From Lentisphaerota bacterium (GTDB lineage Bacteria; Verrucomicrobiota; Lentisphaeria; Oligosphaerales; JABHEG01), in NCBI GenBank assembly GCA_018676675.1, contig JABHEG010000031.1:1-45130 (forward strand): a stretch of 45,130 bases of DNA, read 5' to 3'. Made by a program: the position numbers and the translations under genes. This document shows, one piece after another, positions 24,714 to 33,128 of this stretch. Numbering within the stretch: position 1 is the stretch's first letter; every line of letters starts with the position of its first letter. The notes under the pieces were generated by a model, which worked only from the letters and a program-made list of their open reading frames with translations, did not search any database and had not been told where the DNA came from.

Positions 24714-27700
24714 ATGCCTTTTGTCCGCATTCTTGGCTTTCGGGGGATTGTCCTGTGCGCGTTCTTCGTGCTTGCCGAGTCCTCGAGGGTGTATGCTGCT
24801 CCCCCCGCGCCTATCCAGGTGAGTCCGTCGGGGAATGACAGTGGCGACGGCTCGGTCGCGAAGCCCTTCAGGACGCTCCAGCGTGCTCAGGTGGCGGCGC
24901 GACAGGTCTTGGCCAAGGGGGAAGCAGGGGTGGCTGTGGAGCTCGCTGCGGGGGGCTATCGCCTGGACAAGCCACTCACGCTGACAAACGCCGATTCCGG
25001 CAGTGTCTACCGCAGTCGGGATGGCATCGGCAAGGCGCATCTTGTGGGCAGCGCACCCATACTCGGTTGGCAGGTGCATCGCGATGGAGTCTGGAAGGTT
25101 GGGCTCCCCGAGGGTGTGGTGTTCCACACGCTGTACGAGAACGGAGCGCGGGGGCGTAAAGCACGTTTCCCAAACCGGGAGTTCCTGCCTGCCTTTCCCA
25201 GTGCCAGAGGTCGCTATCTGGTTACGGAAGACGGCACTCCCAAGCGCTACAACAAGGCGGGGGAGCCTGCGCCGAAGGGCCCTGGCTGGCTCACCTATCC
25301 CGCGGACGATCCACCGCCCGCCCTGAGCGGCACGAAGACGAAGTTACTCATCTTCACCGGGGGCAAGTGCGACTGGAACCGCAGCATGTACAAGGTGCAA
25401 TCCATCGATCCGGTCGCACGAAAACTGGTGTTTGGTGCCAGGGGACTGTCTTTCGGCGTCGGAGCCCGGGCCCGTTTTTTCCTGGAAGACGACATGAGTT
25501 TCCTGGATGCACCGGGCGAGTTTTTCGTCGACGAAGATACGGATACGCTCTACTACAAGCCTGTGGGCAAAGGGCATCCGGATCAGCTGAACATCACGCG
25601 TCCCGTAGTGAATCGTCTAGTGGAGTTCCGCGGCGCGTCCCACACGGACTGTGTGTCGGGCATTCGCCTGGAAGGGCTGGTCCTGGAGGAAACGGACTGC
25701 CTTCCTCACCAGCCCATGTGGGCCTACTCCGGCGCCAGGGATGGTGCTCTCATCTGGCTGACCGATGCCGCGGGGATAGCGGTCCACAACTGCCACCTGA
25801 AGAACAGCGGGCGCCATGGGATCATGATGGTTGGGCACAACACGGACCATTTGGTCACCGGGTGCTGGATCGAGCACATGGGACTCAACGGCGTGAGCTT
25901 CTCGAACCGTTCGCGCGCGCCGGACAAGAAGAGCCCCACTGAGAAACGTTGCGAAGGCAACCGGATTCACAACACGCACATCAGCCATGTGGGTGAGATC
26001 CACACCTATGCCGAGTGTGTGACCGTATTCCACGCGAGTCACAACGAAGTGAGTCATTGTCAGTTGGACAACTCCGTGCGGTACGCCATCACGCTTCGGG
26101 GCAATACCGGGCGGCAGTACGGTCCGGCGATCACCAACGGCTTTCCCCCGACGAAGGGGAACCACTTCCACCATGTGCGAGTGTCGCGCTGCGGACAGGA
26201 TGGCGGGGATATGGGGGCGCTTCACTGCGCGAACTTGAACAACCCCGGCGGTGGTTCGGTCAACACATTCGAGCAGATCACCGTCTCCGATTCCTGTGCT
26301 GTGCCGTCCATGAAGGACTCAGGCGCGGATGGCGTCTTCCTCGACTGGCCTAAGATGTCTATGGACCAGGTCTTTCGGAATGTCCACCTCATCCGCATGC
26401 AGGGCAAACAGATACGGACCCACGGCCCGGACAATGGTGCATCCGCGCAGACTCACAATGTGAGCTGGAAGGACGGGTTCCGGACGGAACTCATGGAGTA
26501 CGACAGCATCGGCTTGACGGACGCCTTCCCGCAGGAGTTCGGTGGTCCCGGCAAGAAGCCAGTCCCGCCGCCGTCTCCCCGGGGATTGGCGGCCACGGCA
26601 CCCACCTACGACACTGTCGTTCTCAACTGGCAACAACCCGATCGCGACTTTCTCCAGACGCCTCAGTACACCGTGTTCCGGGACGGCGAGGCCATCGCCT
26701 TGACGGAGGGAACGACCTTCACGGATGTAGGCCGGCCCGAGCACACCGCGTACCGCTACCAGGTGGGGGCGCAGGATGGCGATTTCTGTCACCTGGGGAC
26801 GAGATCGAGTGTCTGCACCGTGCGTACGCTGCGTGATCGCACGCCGCCGGAAGTGGAGAGTGCCTGGGGCACATGGGATGGGAAACGCGTGCGCATTCTC
26901 TTCAGCAAGGCCATGGACTTTCGGAGCATGTCCCGCCCGGAGGGTTACGCCTTTGTGCCGGCCCTGAAGGTGAGAAAGGTCCGAAGCGTGGCTCCCGAAT
27001 GCGTGGAGTTGGCAGTCGAGGGGATGGATCTCACCAGGCAGTACCGTGTGGGATTGGCCCCGTTCAAGGATGCCACGTCTTCGGCGAACCTTCTCGTTGG
27101 CGGAGAAGACGTAACCGTTGCGACGAAGGGCAGGGGGGCGCACTACCCCATGCAATTGACGAAGGACGGCACGTTGATCGACTGCGAGGGCGGCGCGGGG
27201 GATGCGCGTCTCTGCGGCGGTGCTGTGGTGATGGAGGAGGCCGGGCCCTTTGGCGGACCTGCTCTTGTGCTCGACGGTAAGGAGGCGTACGCCGAGGCCT
27301 CGGCTAACTTCAGTCTTGGGGACGGCGATTTCACGATCATGCTCTGGATGTGTCGGGAGGGCGAAGGCCACATTGTCCTCTCCAAGGGCAACGGCTTCGA
27401 CAGTCCGAATCAATGGAGCTTTGGCTGGCCCGGCAAAGGCACGCCTGGAAGCGTTTCTTTCCGAGTGGTCAACCAGTTCCACTGCACGGCACTTCGGTCC
27501 GTGCCGCACAAACGGTGGACGCACGTTGCGTTCGTCTGCCGTGCCGGGAAGGGGTCCGCCTACGTGAACGGAGAACTGAGCGGAGGGCCGTATGACCTCT
27601 CTTCCGTGGGCCCTTTCGCCAATGACGAACCGCTGCGGATCGGTCGACGGGCCCACGAGCCCGATCCGCAGTTTTTCACCGGGAAGATTGCCGACATCCG

Positions 27701-27770
27701 GTTGCTGAGCTACGCGTTGGCTCCGGCGGAGATCCAGACGATTGCACAGCCCCGGAAGATCCGTGATTGA
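24714..27770 (+). CDS. Secreted right-handed beta-helix protein with fibronectin-III-like and LamG-like domains
   Basis: The protein is 1018 residues. The signal peptide (PFVRILGFRGIVLCAFFVLAESSRVYA) is followed by IQVSPSGNDSGDGSVAKPFRTLQRA, the usual entry to secreted parallel beta-helix carbohydrate-active proteins. The helix covers about residues 35-600, with turns such as NCHLKNSGRHGIMMVG, NRIHNTHISHVG and NEVSHCQLDNS. A fibronectin-III-like domain (about 620-710) comes next, then a Big-type linker. Last is a LamG/concanavalin-like sandwich (about 840-1010; DGDFTIMLWM, ADIRLLSYALAPAEI). The family is often GH120-like or lyase-like, but the reaction here is unknown. I chose the ATG at 24714 because GGGAG lies 7 nt before it and the leader starts there. 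The C-terminal sandwich probably binds glycan. Confidence 0.75.
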   Translation: MPFVRILGFRGIVLCAFFVLAESSRVYAAPPAPIQVSPSGNDSGDGSVAKPFRTLQRAQVAARQVLAKGEAGVAVELAAGGYRLDKPLTLTNADSGSVYRSRDGIGKAHLVGSAPILGWQVHRDGVWKVGLPEGVVFHTLYENGARGRKARFPNREFLPAFPSARGRYLVTEDGTPKRYNKAGEPAPKGPGWLTYPADDPPPALSGTKTKLLIFTGGKCDWNRSMYKVQSIDPVARKLVFGARGLSFGVGARARFFLEDDMSFLDAPGEFFVDEDTDTLYYKPVGKGHPDQLNITRPVVNRLVEFRGASHTDCVSGIRLEGLVLEETDCLPHQPMWAYSGARDGALIWLTDAAGIAVHNCHLKNSGRHGIMMVGHNTDHLVTGCWIEHMGLNGVSFSNRSRAPDKKSPTEKRCEGNRIHNTHISHVGEIHTYAECVTVFHASHNEVSHCQLDNSVRYAITLRGNTGRQYGPAITNGFPPTKGNHFHHVRVSRCGQDGGDMGALHCANLNNPGGGSVNTFEQITVSDSCAVPSMKDSGADGVFLDWPKMSMDQVFRNVHLIRMQGKQIRTHGPDNGASAQTHNVSWKDGFRTELMEYDSIGLTDAFPQEFGGPGKKPVPPPSPRGLAATAPTYDTVVLNWQQPDRDFLQTPQYTVFRDGEAIALTEGTTFTDVGRPEHTAYRYQVGAQDGDFCHLGTRSSVCTVRTLRDRTPPEVESAWGTWDGKRVRILFSKAMDFRSMSRPEGYAFVPALKVRKVRSVAPECVELAVEGMDLTRQYRVGLAPFKDATSSANLLVGGEDVTVATKGRGAHYPMQLTKDGTLIDCEGGAGDARLCGGAVVMEEAGPFGGPALVLDGKEAYAEASANFSLGDGDFTIMLWMCREGEGHIVLSKGNGFDSPNQWSFGWPGKGTPGSVSFRVVNQFHCTALRSVPHKRWTHVAFVCRAGKGSAYVNGELSGGPYDLSSVGPFANDEPLRIGRRAHEPDPQFFTGKIADIRLLSYALAPAEIQTIAQPRKIRD

Positions 27771-27878
27771 GGAAGCGGCAGCACGTGGCTGGTACAGAAT
27801 GCCGAGGTGATCTCGATAGCGGAGGCGCGTTGACGACTACGTTCCCGGCACGAACGAACCAGGGGACTTGGGGTCGCA

Positions 27879-27957
27879 GGCCTTGGAATCTGCATTTTCA
27901 GGGCGCCCCGATTGGTAATGCTCTGCGCAACGGGCCGGAAATGCAGATTCCAAGGCC
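27879..27957. repeat. Perfect 19-bp inverted repeat (hairpin element)
   Basis: The arms 27879-27897 and 27939-27957 (GGCCTTGGAATCTGCATTT and its complement) are perfectly paired around a 41-nt loop. The outer flanks are partly complementary too. Part of the left arm with its flank (complement CCAAGGCCTGCGACCCC) recurs at 30495-30514, and CCCCGTGCGTTC follows in both places. This is therefore a dispersed family rather than a simple terminator. It lies upstream of the lyase-like gene and shows that the longer frame from 27912 is not coding. Confidence 0.75.
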
Positions 27958-28058
27958 CCGTGCGTTCCTTCTCGTTCGCCGATCCTGCTTGCGCTCGGAC
28001 GGCACACGAGGCCGGTGACAACGAGGCCGCCTCGACAGCCGATCAAAGGAAGCCGCTC

Positions 28059-30326
28059 ATGCTGCAATCCAGATACGCCACATGGCGCGACGCTTTGCCG
28101 GACGACTATCCCCAGGTGGCAGACTACCGGCGGGTCTTTCTCCGCTGGGTCACAGGTGCGGAAGAGCACTGGGGCCCGGATCCCGATCGGCCGGAACTGG
28201 GCCTGTGCCGGTTTGGCGCGGGGAAATTCCCCCGCGTGCGGACCGCTCGCTCGCTGAAGGCCTATGCAGCCCTGGCCGCAGATTCGAAGCTGGACGACCC
28301 CATGTGGACGCGCCAAAAACTGGGCGAGCGGCTGAATGCCGGGATTGCCTTCCTGTGCACGACGTACGACCCAAGGGACCCAGGTGAAGGCTACTGGGGC
28401 AAGAATCCATCGCGAAACAGTCTTCGCTACGAGACGTGGGTGATTGGTGACATGCTCGACGTGTTACAGTTCACTCCGGATCTGGTGACGCCTGAGAACA
28501 AGCAACGCATCCGCGAGATCCTCGTCGACGTCGTCGAAGACGAGTGCACGAGTGGCCGCGCCGAGGCGCTGGACGACTACCGGCACGAAGGGATCACTTG
28601 GACCATCAACCTCCTGGCCCGGGGCGCCATTTTCTATCCGGACCATCCGCATGCAGCTCAGTGGCTCGATCTGGCCAAACACGGCTACGCCAGCTCGCTC
28701 TGCGTGGCAGCGGACCTGAAGGATGGCACCGTAGTCGACGGGAAGGCGATCAAGGAGTGGGTCGCGCACCGCTGCCCGGTCCTTCACCCTGACTTCACGC
28801 TCACTCACCACGCCCTGGGAATTCACCCGGGCTACATGGCGATTGCCGGGCACCGAATGGTTTCGCTCTACGACCTGTTGAAGCGGAATGAGGGATCGGT
28901 CTCCCCGGTCTGGACCCACCACTTCCGAGACATGACCAATGCTCTCAAGGATCTGTCGCTGTGGGACGGCCGAACCGCTTTCCCCAATGGCAAGGACTGG
29001 GCCGACTACCTCTACGGTGTCTGCGACATCCACTACGACTTCGTGGGGCTTCAGATGATGTTCGGTGATGGCGAGGCGAGGCTGCTTGAGCAGGGGAAGT
29101 TCCGCCATCTGGAGTGGCTTCAACTCAATCGCGGGAATGGTGATTTCGGGCCCAGCAACGCCGAGTACGTGTTCAATGTGAACGACGCGGCACGGCTCGG
29201 CTACACCTACTGGATCCGTCAGGCCCACGGTTGCTCCCGCCCCGTGACGCAGGAACAACTCGAGTCGGCCCACTGTAAGGTCTTGCACAGCCCTCATTCG
29301 AAATTCGTCTCTGTTCGAGATCCACAGCGATTCGCGTCCTGGGGTTGGCAGGGACGTCGCTATCGGTCCACCGGCAAGCACACCTCCACGGGGCTGATCC
29401 TGCCGAGCGGTCACGGCTTGGGCGACCACCTGGCTCAATGGGATGACAACCTCGCTCCCGACTACTGGATCTTGGACAAGCGAGGACGCCGCAGCTATCT
29501 GGAAGTCGGCTCGAAGGGCACTCGCGTGGAGACCTTCGCTGGCGGCTTTGCCGTCAGCGAACGGAACGAGATGTTCCCACCCGGTGCCAAGCTGGAGCCC
29601 AACACGCGTGGCAGCGTGCTCGACCATCGTGCCATGGTGGCCCTGCCTGACGGGCGAACCGTGGTCTTCGCCGCGTCAGGCCGCGCTCTGCAGTCCATCG
29701 CCGGGCTGAGTACGATGGACGTCAACTGGCGTTTCGTCCGTTCGATCTTCTGCGACATGCAGAGGACGATCTACCACGAAGGCGGAGAGAAGGAGTGCCG
29801 CTTCGTCAAGGATGTATCGACGCCCTGGTTCAACATTGACGGGATCATGAGTGTGATCCCGATCGGCACGCCGGCGCGCGTCACGTGCCAGCCATTCGGC
29901 AAGGTTGACGAGCAAGGCGCGCCGGTGGCCGAGCATGACGCCTTCGGCGCCCACGCCGGCCAGACGGTCCGGTTGGGAGTCTGTTCCTCTGAGCCGCGCG
30001 ACTACCAGCCGGAACAGGAGGTTTTCACCGCGTGCCTGGCGTTTGTAACTGATACCGACGCAACGCAAGCCGGGCAACTGGTCGGGACGTGCCGCGAGTT
30101 CGAAATCGGCAAGACAGCTCGCGCTTATGAAGTGGGCGGTCAAGACGGGGAAGCGTACGTCGTCGTCGTCAACTTCTCCGATGCCGCCGCGAACATCACG
30201 ATTCCTGACCCGCGGGCTGCCCGGCTCCTCACACCGGAAGCAGCGGACGTGCCTCAAAAGGCCGGTGAGGGTATCTCGCTGCAGGTCGTGTCACGCGGCT
30301 GTGCGGTGTTGACTCGCAACGGGTGA
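28059..30326 (+). CDS. Toroid-fold polysaccharide-lyase-like protein
   Basis: The protein is 755 residues with no signal peptide. The first half is helical (YETWVIGDMLDVLQF, DDYRHEGITWTINLLARGA, HPDFTLTHHALGIHPGYMA). The second half is beta-rich, with SHGLGDHL-like turns (LPSGHGLGDHLAQW). This is the two-domain layout of (alpha/alpha) toroid lyases such as PL8 and heparinase II/III relatives. A conserved Asn/His/Tyr set may lie around TLTHHALGIHPGY but cannot be confirmed by eye. The ATG at 28059 is preceded by AAAGGAAG. Upstream in-frame codons run through the inverted repeat and are rejected. Lack of a leader suggests intracellular action on oligosaccharides, unlike the secreted lyase-like protein at 19293. 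Confidence 0.5.
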   Translation: MLQSRYATWRDALPDDYPQVADYRRVFLRWVTGAEEHWGPDPDRPELGLCRFGAGKFPRVRTARSLKAYAALAADSKLDDPMWTRQKLGERLNAGIAFLCTTYDPRDPGEGYWGKNPSRNSLRYETWVIGDMLDVLQFTPDLVTPENKQRIREILVDVVEDECTSGRAEALDDYRHEGITWTINLLARGAIFYPDHPHAAQWLDLAKHGYASSLCVAADLKDGTVVDGKAIKEWVAHRCPVLHPDFTLTHHALGIHPGYMAIAGHRMVSLYDLLKRNEGSVSPVWTHHFRDMTNALKDLSLWDGRTAFPNGKDWADYLYGVCDIHYDFVGLQMMFGDGEARLLEQGKFRHLEWLQLNRGNGDFGPSNAEYVFNVNDAARLGYTYWIRQAHGCSRPVTQEQLESAHCKVLHSPHSKFVSVRDPQRFASWGWQGRRYRSTGKHTSTGLILPSGHGLGDHLAQWDDNLAPDYWILDKRGRRSYLEVGSKGTRVETFAGGFAVSERNEMFPPGAKLEPNTRGSVLDHRAMVALPDGRTVVFAASGRALQSIAGLSTMDVNWRFVRSIFCDMQRTIYHEGGEKECRFVKDVSTPWFNIDGIMSVIPIGTPARVTCQPFGKVDEQGAPVAEHDAFGAHAGQTVRLGVCSSEPRDYQPEQEVFTACLAFVTDTDATQAGQLVGTCREFEIGKTARAYEVGGQDGEAYVVVVNFSDAAANITIPDPRAARLLTPEAADVPQKAGEGISLQVVSRGCAVLTRNG

Positions 30327-30673
30327 CATCAGCCATGACACCGCCCCACCGGGCGATCGCTCGGTCCACGAGGACGCGGGGCCAGTCCTACGCGGGCGAA
30401 CGATAGGGGTGCCGCGGTTGTGTCTGTGCGTTGCCGCAGACCAAAATCTCTGTTCAGCAGCAATCCTACCACCACCTTGCCGCTTGCGCCGCGAATCCCA
30501 AGGCCTGCGACCCCGTGCGTTCTGGGCCGAGGCAGACATCCCGCGGGATGCCTGCGATTCGGGCTGAGGCCTTGCCTTGAGTTCCACATCGCGTACATTG
30601 CGTGTTCATGTTCGGGGCGAAGAGACACGTTTCGGGCAGCAACGCCTCCCCCCCCTGAAAGGAAGGGCACTCG
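30327..30673. other. Repeat-bearing intergenic region before the lipoprotein gene
   Basis: No gene is supported. It holds a second copy of the element seen at 27879 (ATCCCAAGGCCTGCGACCCC at 30495-30514). It also has a near-perfect 24-bp palindrome at 30532-30555 (core CATCCCGCGGGATG). At the right end lies the promoter candidate for the small lipoprotein. Confidence 0.5.
30572..30599 (+). promoter_or_regulatory. Candidate sigma-70 promoter for the small lipoprotein
   Basis: TTGCCT (30572-30577) and TACATT (30594-30599) are 16 bp apart, about 75 bp upstream of the lipoprotein ATG. The boxes are good but not perfect, and no other candidate is closer to the gene. Confidence 0.4.
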
Positions 30674-30859
30674 ATGATGAAAAAACTGATGATGATGCTG
30701 ATCTGTGCTTCGCTGGTTCTCGCTGTCGCCGGCTGTAAGAAGAAGACGACCGAAGAAAAGGCCGTGGATGCCGCGACCGAGGTCAAGAAGGACGCCGCGA
30801 AAGAGGCCGAAGCGGCCAAGGCTGAAGCCGCCAAGAAGCTCGACGCTATCAAGAAATAG
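30674..30859 (+). CDS. Small Ala/Lys/Glu-rich lipoprotein
   Basis: The protein is 61 residues. MMKKLMMMLICASLVLAVAGC is a classical lipoprotein signal, with the lipobox LAVAGC and lipidation at Cys21. The mature 40 residues are almost all Lys, Glu, Ala and Asp and should form one continuous amphipathic helix. AAAGGAAGG lies upstream and an intrinsic terminator follows 24 nt after the stop, so it is a monocistronic unit. Layout and size recall small, abundant envelope lipoproteins such as Lpp and entericidin-like peptides, but I see no homology that fixes a function. Confidence 0.85.
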   Translation: MMKKLMMMLICASLVLAVAGCKKKTTEEKAVDAATEVKKDAAKEAEAAKAEAAKKLDAIKK

Positions 30860-30882
30860 CAGCGAGCAGACCGATCAACATC

Positions 30883-30924
30883 GACCCGCCCCGTCCTCTC
30901 TGGACAGGGCGGGTCGTTTCGTTT
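30883..30924 (+). terminator. Rho-independent terminator after the lipoprotein gene
   Basis: GACCCGCCC (30883-30891) pairs with GGGCGGGTC (30907-30915), with an inner GTCC/GGAC extension. The T-rich GTTTCGTTT follows. It sits directly downstream of the lipoprotein stop. Confidence 0.85.
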
Positions 30925-31106
30925 CACCCCCCGGAAGCGATTGCCTACCATGGCCCTCCACTCTATCTTCCCCCCCGTGCATCTGTACGGCGAAAAACGC
31001 GGGCTCGTATAGGCATGAATATGCCATCTGAGGTCGGAGTGGCCGCGGGAAGATCATTGGTGGGGGAGCAGAGCAGGGCCCGTTCCCGGGAGGTAGGAGC
31101 AACTGA

Positions 31107-32966
31107 ATGACAACACTCAACGCAATCGCCTGTGTCGTGCTCACCGGGACATGTGTGTTCCCGGCAGTCTCGTATGCAGGTGACGATGGCCATCCTGCCG
31201 GTGCTCCACGGATGGGGACGGGTATCAAGGCCGCCCCAAACGACTCTGGGGTATCGCTCTGCGGTGTTGTGGACGACAACCGGGTGCTGGTGGACTTCGC
31301 AACGGACCACCCCGCCATTGAGAGCGTTAGGGCAACCGTCCACAAGGGCGACGTTCTGAACGTTACCTTCAGGAAGCCAAGCGGCTTTGTCCGGATCTCC
31401 GCACCTGAGGCGGGCTGGAATCTGAACGCGTACGTGGCTGTAGCTGTGGATCTTGAGAACAACGGCTCGACCTCGTTGACAATAAAGGGCAAAATCAACC
31501 GGAAGGACCGTCCTTCCTCCCTGGTGCATCTGGAGCCCGGGCAGGCTGACACCATGCTCCTCTATCTCTCTGTAAAGGGTCGAGGAAAGCGTTTTGGGGC
31601 AATGAGTGGCGCGCCGGGTGGCGACATCCACTTTTGGGGTGGTTACGACAAGCCGTTGGTCATGCGCTCCCTGGAGCTCGGTGACCTCGACGGTCAGGCG
31701 GTCGGCGGCAGAGTTGCCGTCAAGGCTATCCGGGCCGTTGGCAAACGAATGGCTCTTCATCCTCCTGGCGATGACTTCTTCCCCTTTGTCGATGCCTTTG
31801 GCCAGTACCGGCACCAGACTTGGACGAACAAGGTGCATTCAGTGGATCAGTTGAAGGACCACGGACGGCGGGAAATCGCGTCCATTCGTGCCTACCCCCG
31901 CTGCCCCGGATGGAGCCGTTTCGGTGGATGGGCAAGGGGGCCTCGCCTTGCAGGCACGGGGCACTTCCGCACACAAGAGCACGACGGAAGATGGTGGTTT
32001 GTCGACCCCGAAGGGTACCTCTTCTGGTCCATCGGCTCCAACGGCGTCCGATTCGGAGTCGGCACCCGGGTGAAAGGCCGTGAACACTATTTTGCGTCGA
32101 TACCCGATGAGGGAAAGAAGACCGGCTACGTCGATTTTTCGCGAGTCAATATGCAGTTGAAGTACGGGGAAACGTGGCGAGCGGTCTACATCGGCCTTTG
32201 TCATGATCGGCTGTCTTCCTGGGGCATGAATAGCTGCGGGAACTGGTCGGACCCGCAAGTCTATCTGGAGCGACGGACGCCCTACGTGGTCGCCGTCAAC
32301 CTGGGAGAGAAACACGGTGAAGCCGCCGCAGTCATTCGCGGGAACGAAGCGGTACTCCAAAAGACGTTACGGAGGCAATTGGCGAAGCATGCCCGTTCTG
32401 CTGAGGATCCCTGGTGTATCGGCTATTTCATCGATAACGAGCTTTCCTGGAAGTTCGTGCCGGACATCGATATGTACTTCCGGATTGTCCGTGAGGAAAT
32501 GCGTGTGGCCGCCCCCAACAAGCTGTACCTGGGAAGCCGCATTCACGACCGCAACCCTGAGGCTCTGGCTGCAAGCGCGACCCACTGTGACGTGGTCAGT
32601 ATCAACTGCTACAGACATTCACCGATAGAGACGCCGCGGGATGTGCCTTACATCGTTGGCGAGTTTCACTTCGGCGCACTTGACCGGGGGATGCTGTCCC
32701 CTGGGCTACGATCCGCCAGCAACCAACGGCAGCGTGCCCACTCCTATCGACACTACATGCGCCAGGCGATCCTGCGCCCCAACATCGTCGGCGCTCACTG
32801 GTTCACGTTCCGAGAGCAGGCACTGACGGGGCGCGGTGACGGAGAGAACTACCAGGTGGGGCTTGTGGATGTTTGTGACACTCCGTACGCGGAGACGATC
32901 GACGCCATACGGGAAACCGGACGGACCTTGTATGACCTGCGCAGTGGCAGCCATTCCCGTAAGTGA
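31107..32966 (+). CDS. Secreted GH50-type (beta-agarase-like) glycoside hydrolase
   Basis: The protein is 619 residues. A signal peptide (NAIACVVLTGTCVFPAVSYA) is followed by a CBM-like beta-sandwich (about residues 45-215) and a TIM barrel. The barrel entry HDGRWWFVDPEGYLFWSIG and the catalytic segments GYFIDNELSW (acid/base Glu about 445) and VGEFHFGALDRG (nucleophile Glu about 519) match the GH50 pattern. Known GH50 members cleave beta-1,4 bonds of agarose-type galactans. PVC members form divergent branches, so substrate could differ. GTAGGAG precedes the ATG. It is transcribed alone between a terminator and an opposing SUMF1-domain gene. It is among the best hints that the window targets red-algal-type galactan. 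Confidence 0.8.
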   Translation: MTTLNAIACVVLTGTCVFPAVSYAGDDGHPAGAPRMGTGIKAAPNDSGVSLCGVVDDNRVLVDFATDHPAIESVRATVHKGDVLNVTFRKPSGFVRISAPEAGWNLNAYVAVAVDLENNGSTSLTIKGKINRKDRPSSLVHLEPGQADTMLLYLSVKGRGKRFGAMSGAPGGDIHFWGGYDKPLVMRSLELGDLDGQAVGGRVAVKAIRAVGKRMALHPPGDDFFPFVDAFGQYRHQTWTNKVHSVDQLKDHGRREIASIRAYPRCPGWSRFGGWARGPRLAGTGHFRTQEHDGRWWFVDPEGYLFWSIGSNGVRFGVGTRVKGREHYFASIPDEGKKTGYVDFSRVNMQLKYGETWRAVYIGLCHDRLSSWGMNSCGNWSDPQVYLERRTPYVVAVNLGEKHGEAAAVIRGNEAVLQKTLRRQLAKHARSAEDPWCIGYFIDNELSWKFVPDIDMYFRIVREEMRVAAPNKLYLGSRIHDRNPEALAASATHCDVVSINCYRHSPIETPRDVPYIVGEFHFGALDRGMLSPGLRSASNQRQRAHSYRHYMRQAILRPNIVGAHWFTFREQALTGRGDGENYQVGLVDVCDTPYAETIDAIRETGRTLYDLRSGSHSRK

Positions 32967-33034
32967 GTGATGAGGAATTGTCTTCCAGCCACGGCGAGGA
33001 AGGCAACGAGGAGGAGGGGGATTGCCAGCATCAT
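32967..33034 (-). pseudogene. Possible 5' remnant: ribosome site plus signal peptide
   Basis: Just downstream of the SUMF1-domain gene on the same strand, AGAGGAG is followed after about 8 nt by ATGATG and a leader-like MMLAIPLLLVAFLAVAGRQ. The frame then runs into the antisense of the GH50 3' end and stops at 32849. I read it as the front of a secreted-protein gene truncated by rearrangement. Chance is a real alternative. Confidence 0.3.
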
Positions 33035-33128
33035 GACTCACGTCTCCTCTGCTGCGGATTCCCATCCATCAAGGGTGTCCCCAAGCGGTTCAGCGAGGTA
33101 CAAGACGCAGTCTCTGCCCCGGGTCCTT

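Noticed and set aside
26319..27656. 445-codon minus-strand frame
   Set aside because: It is antisense to the beta-helix/LamG gene and has no recognisable domain.
27912..28058. Upstream extension of the 28059 gene
   Set aside because: The extension runs through the perfect inverted repeat and lacks a ribosome site. AAAGGAAG precedes the 28059 ATG instead.
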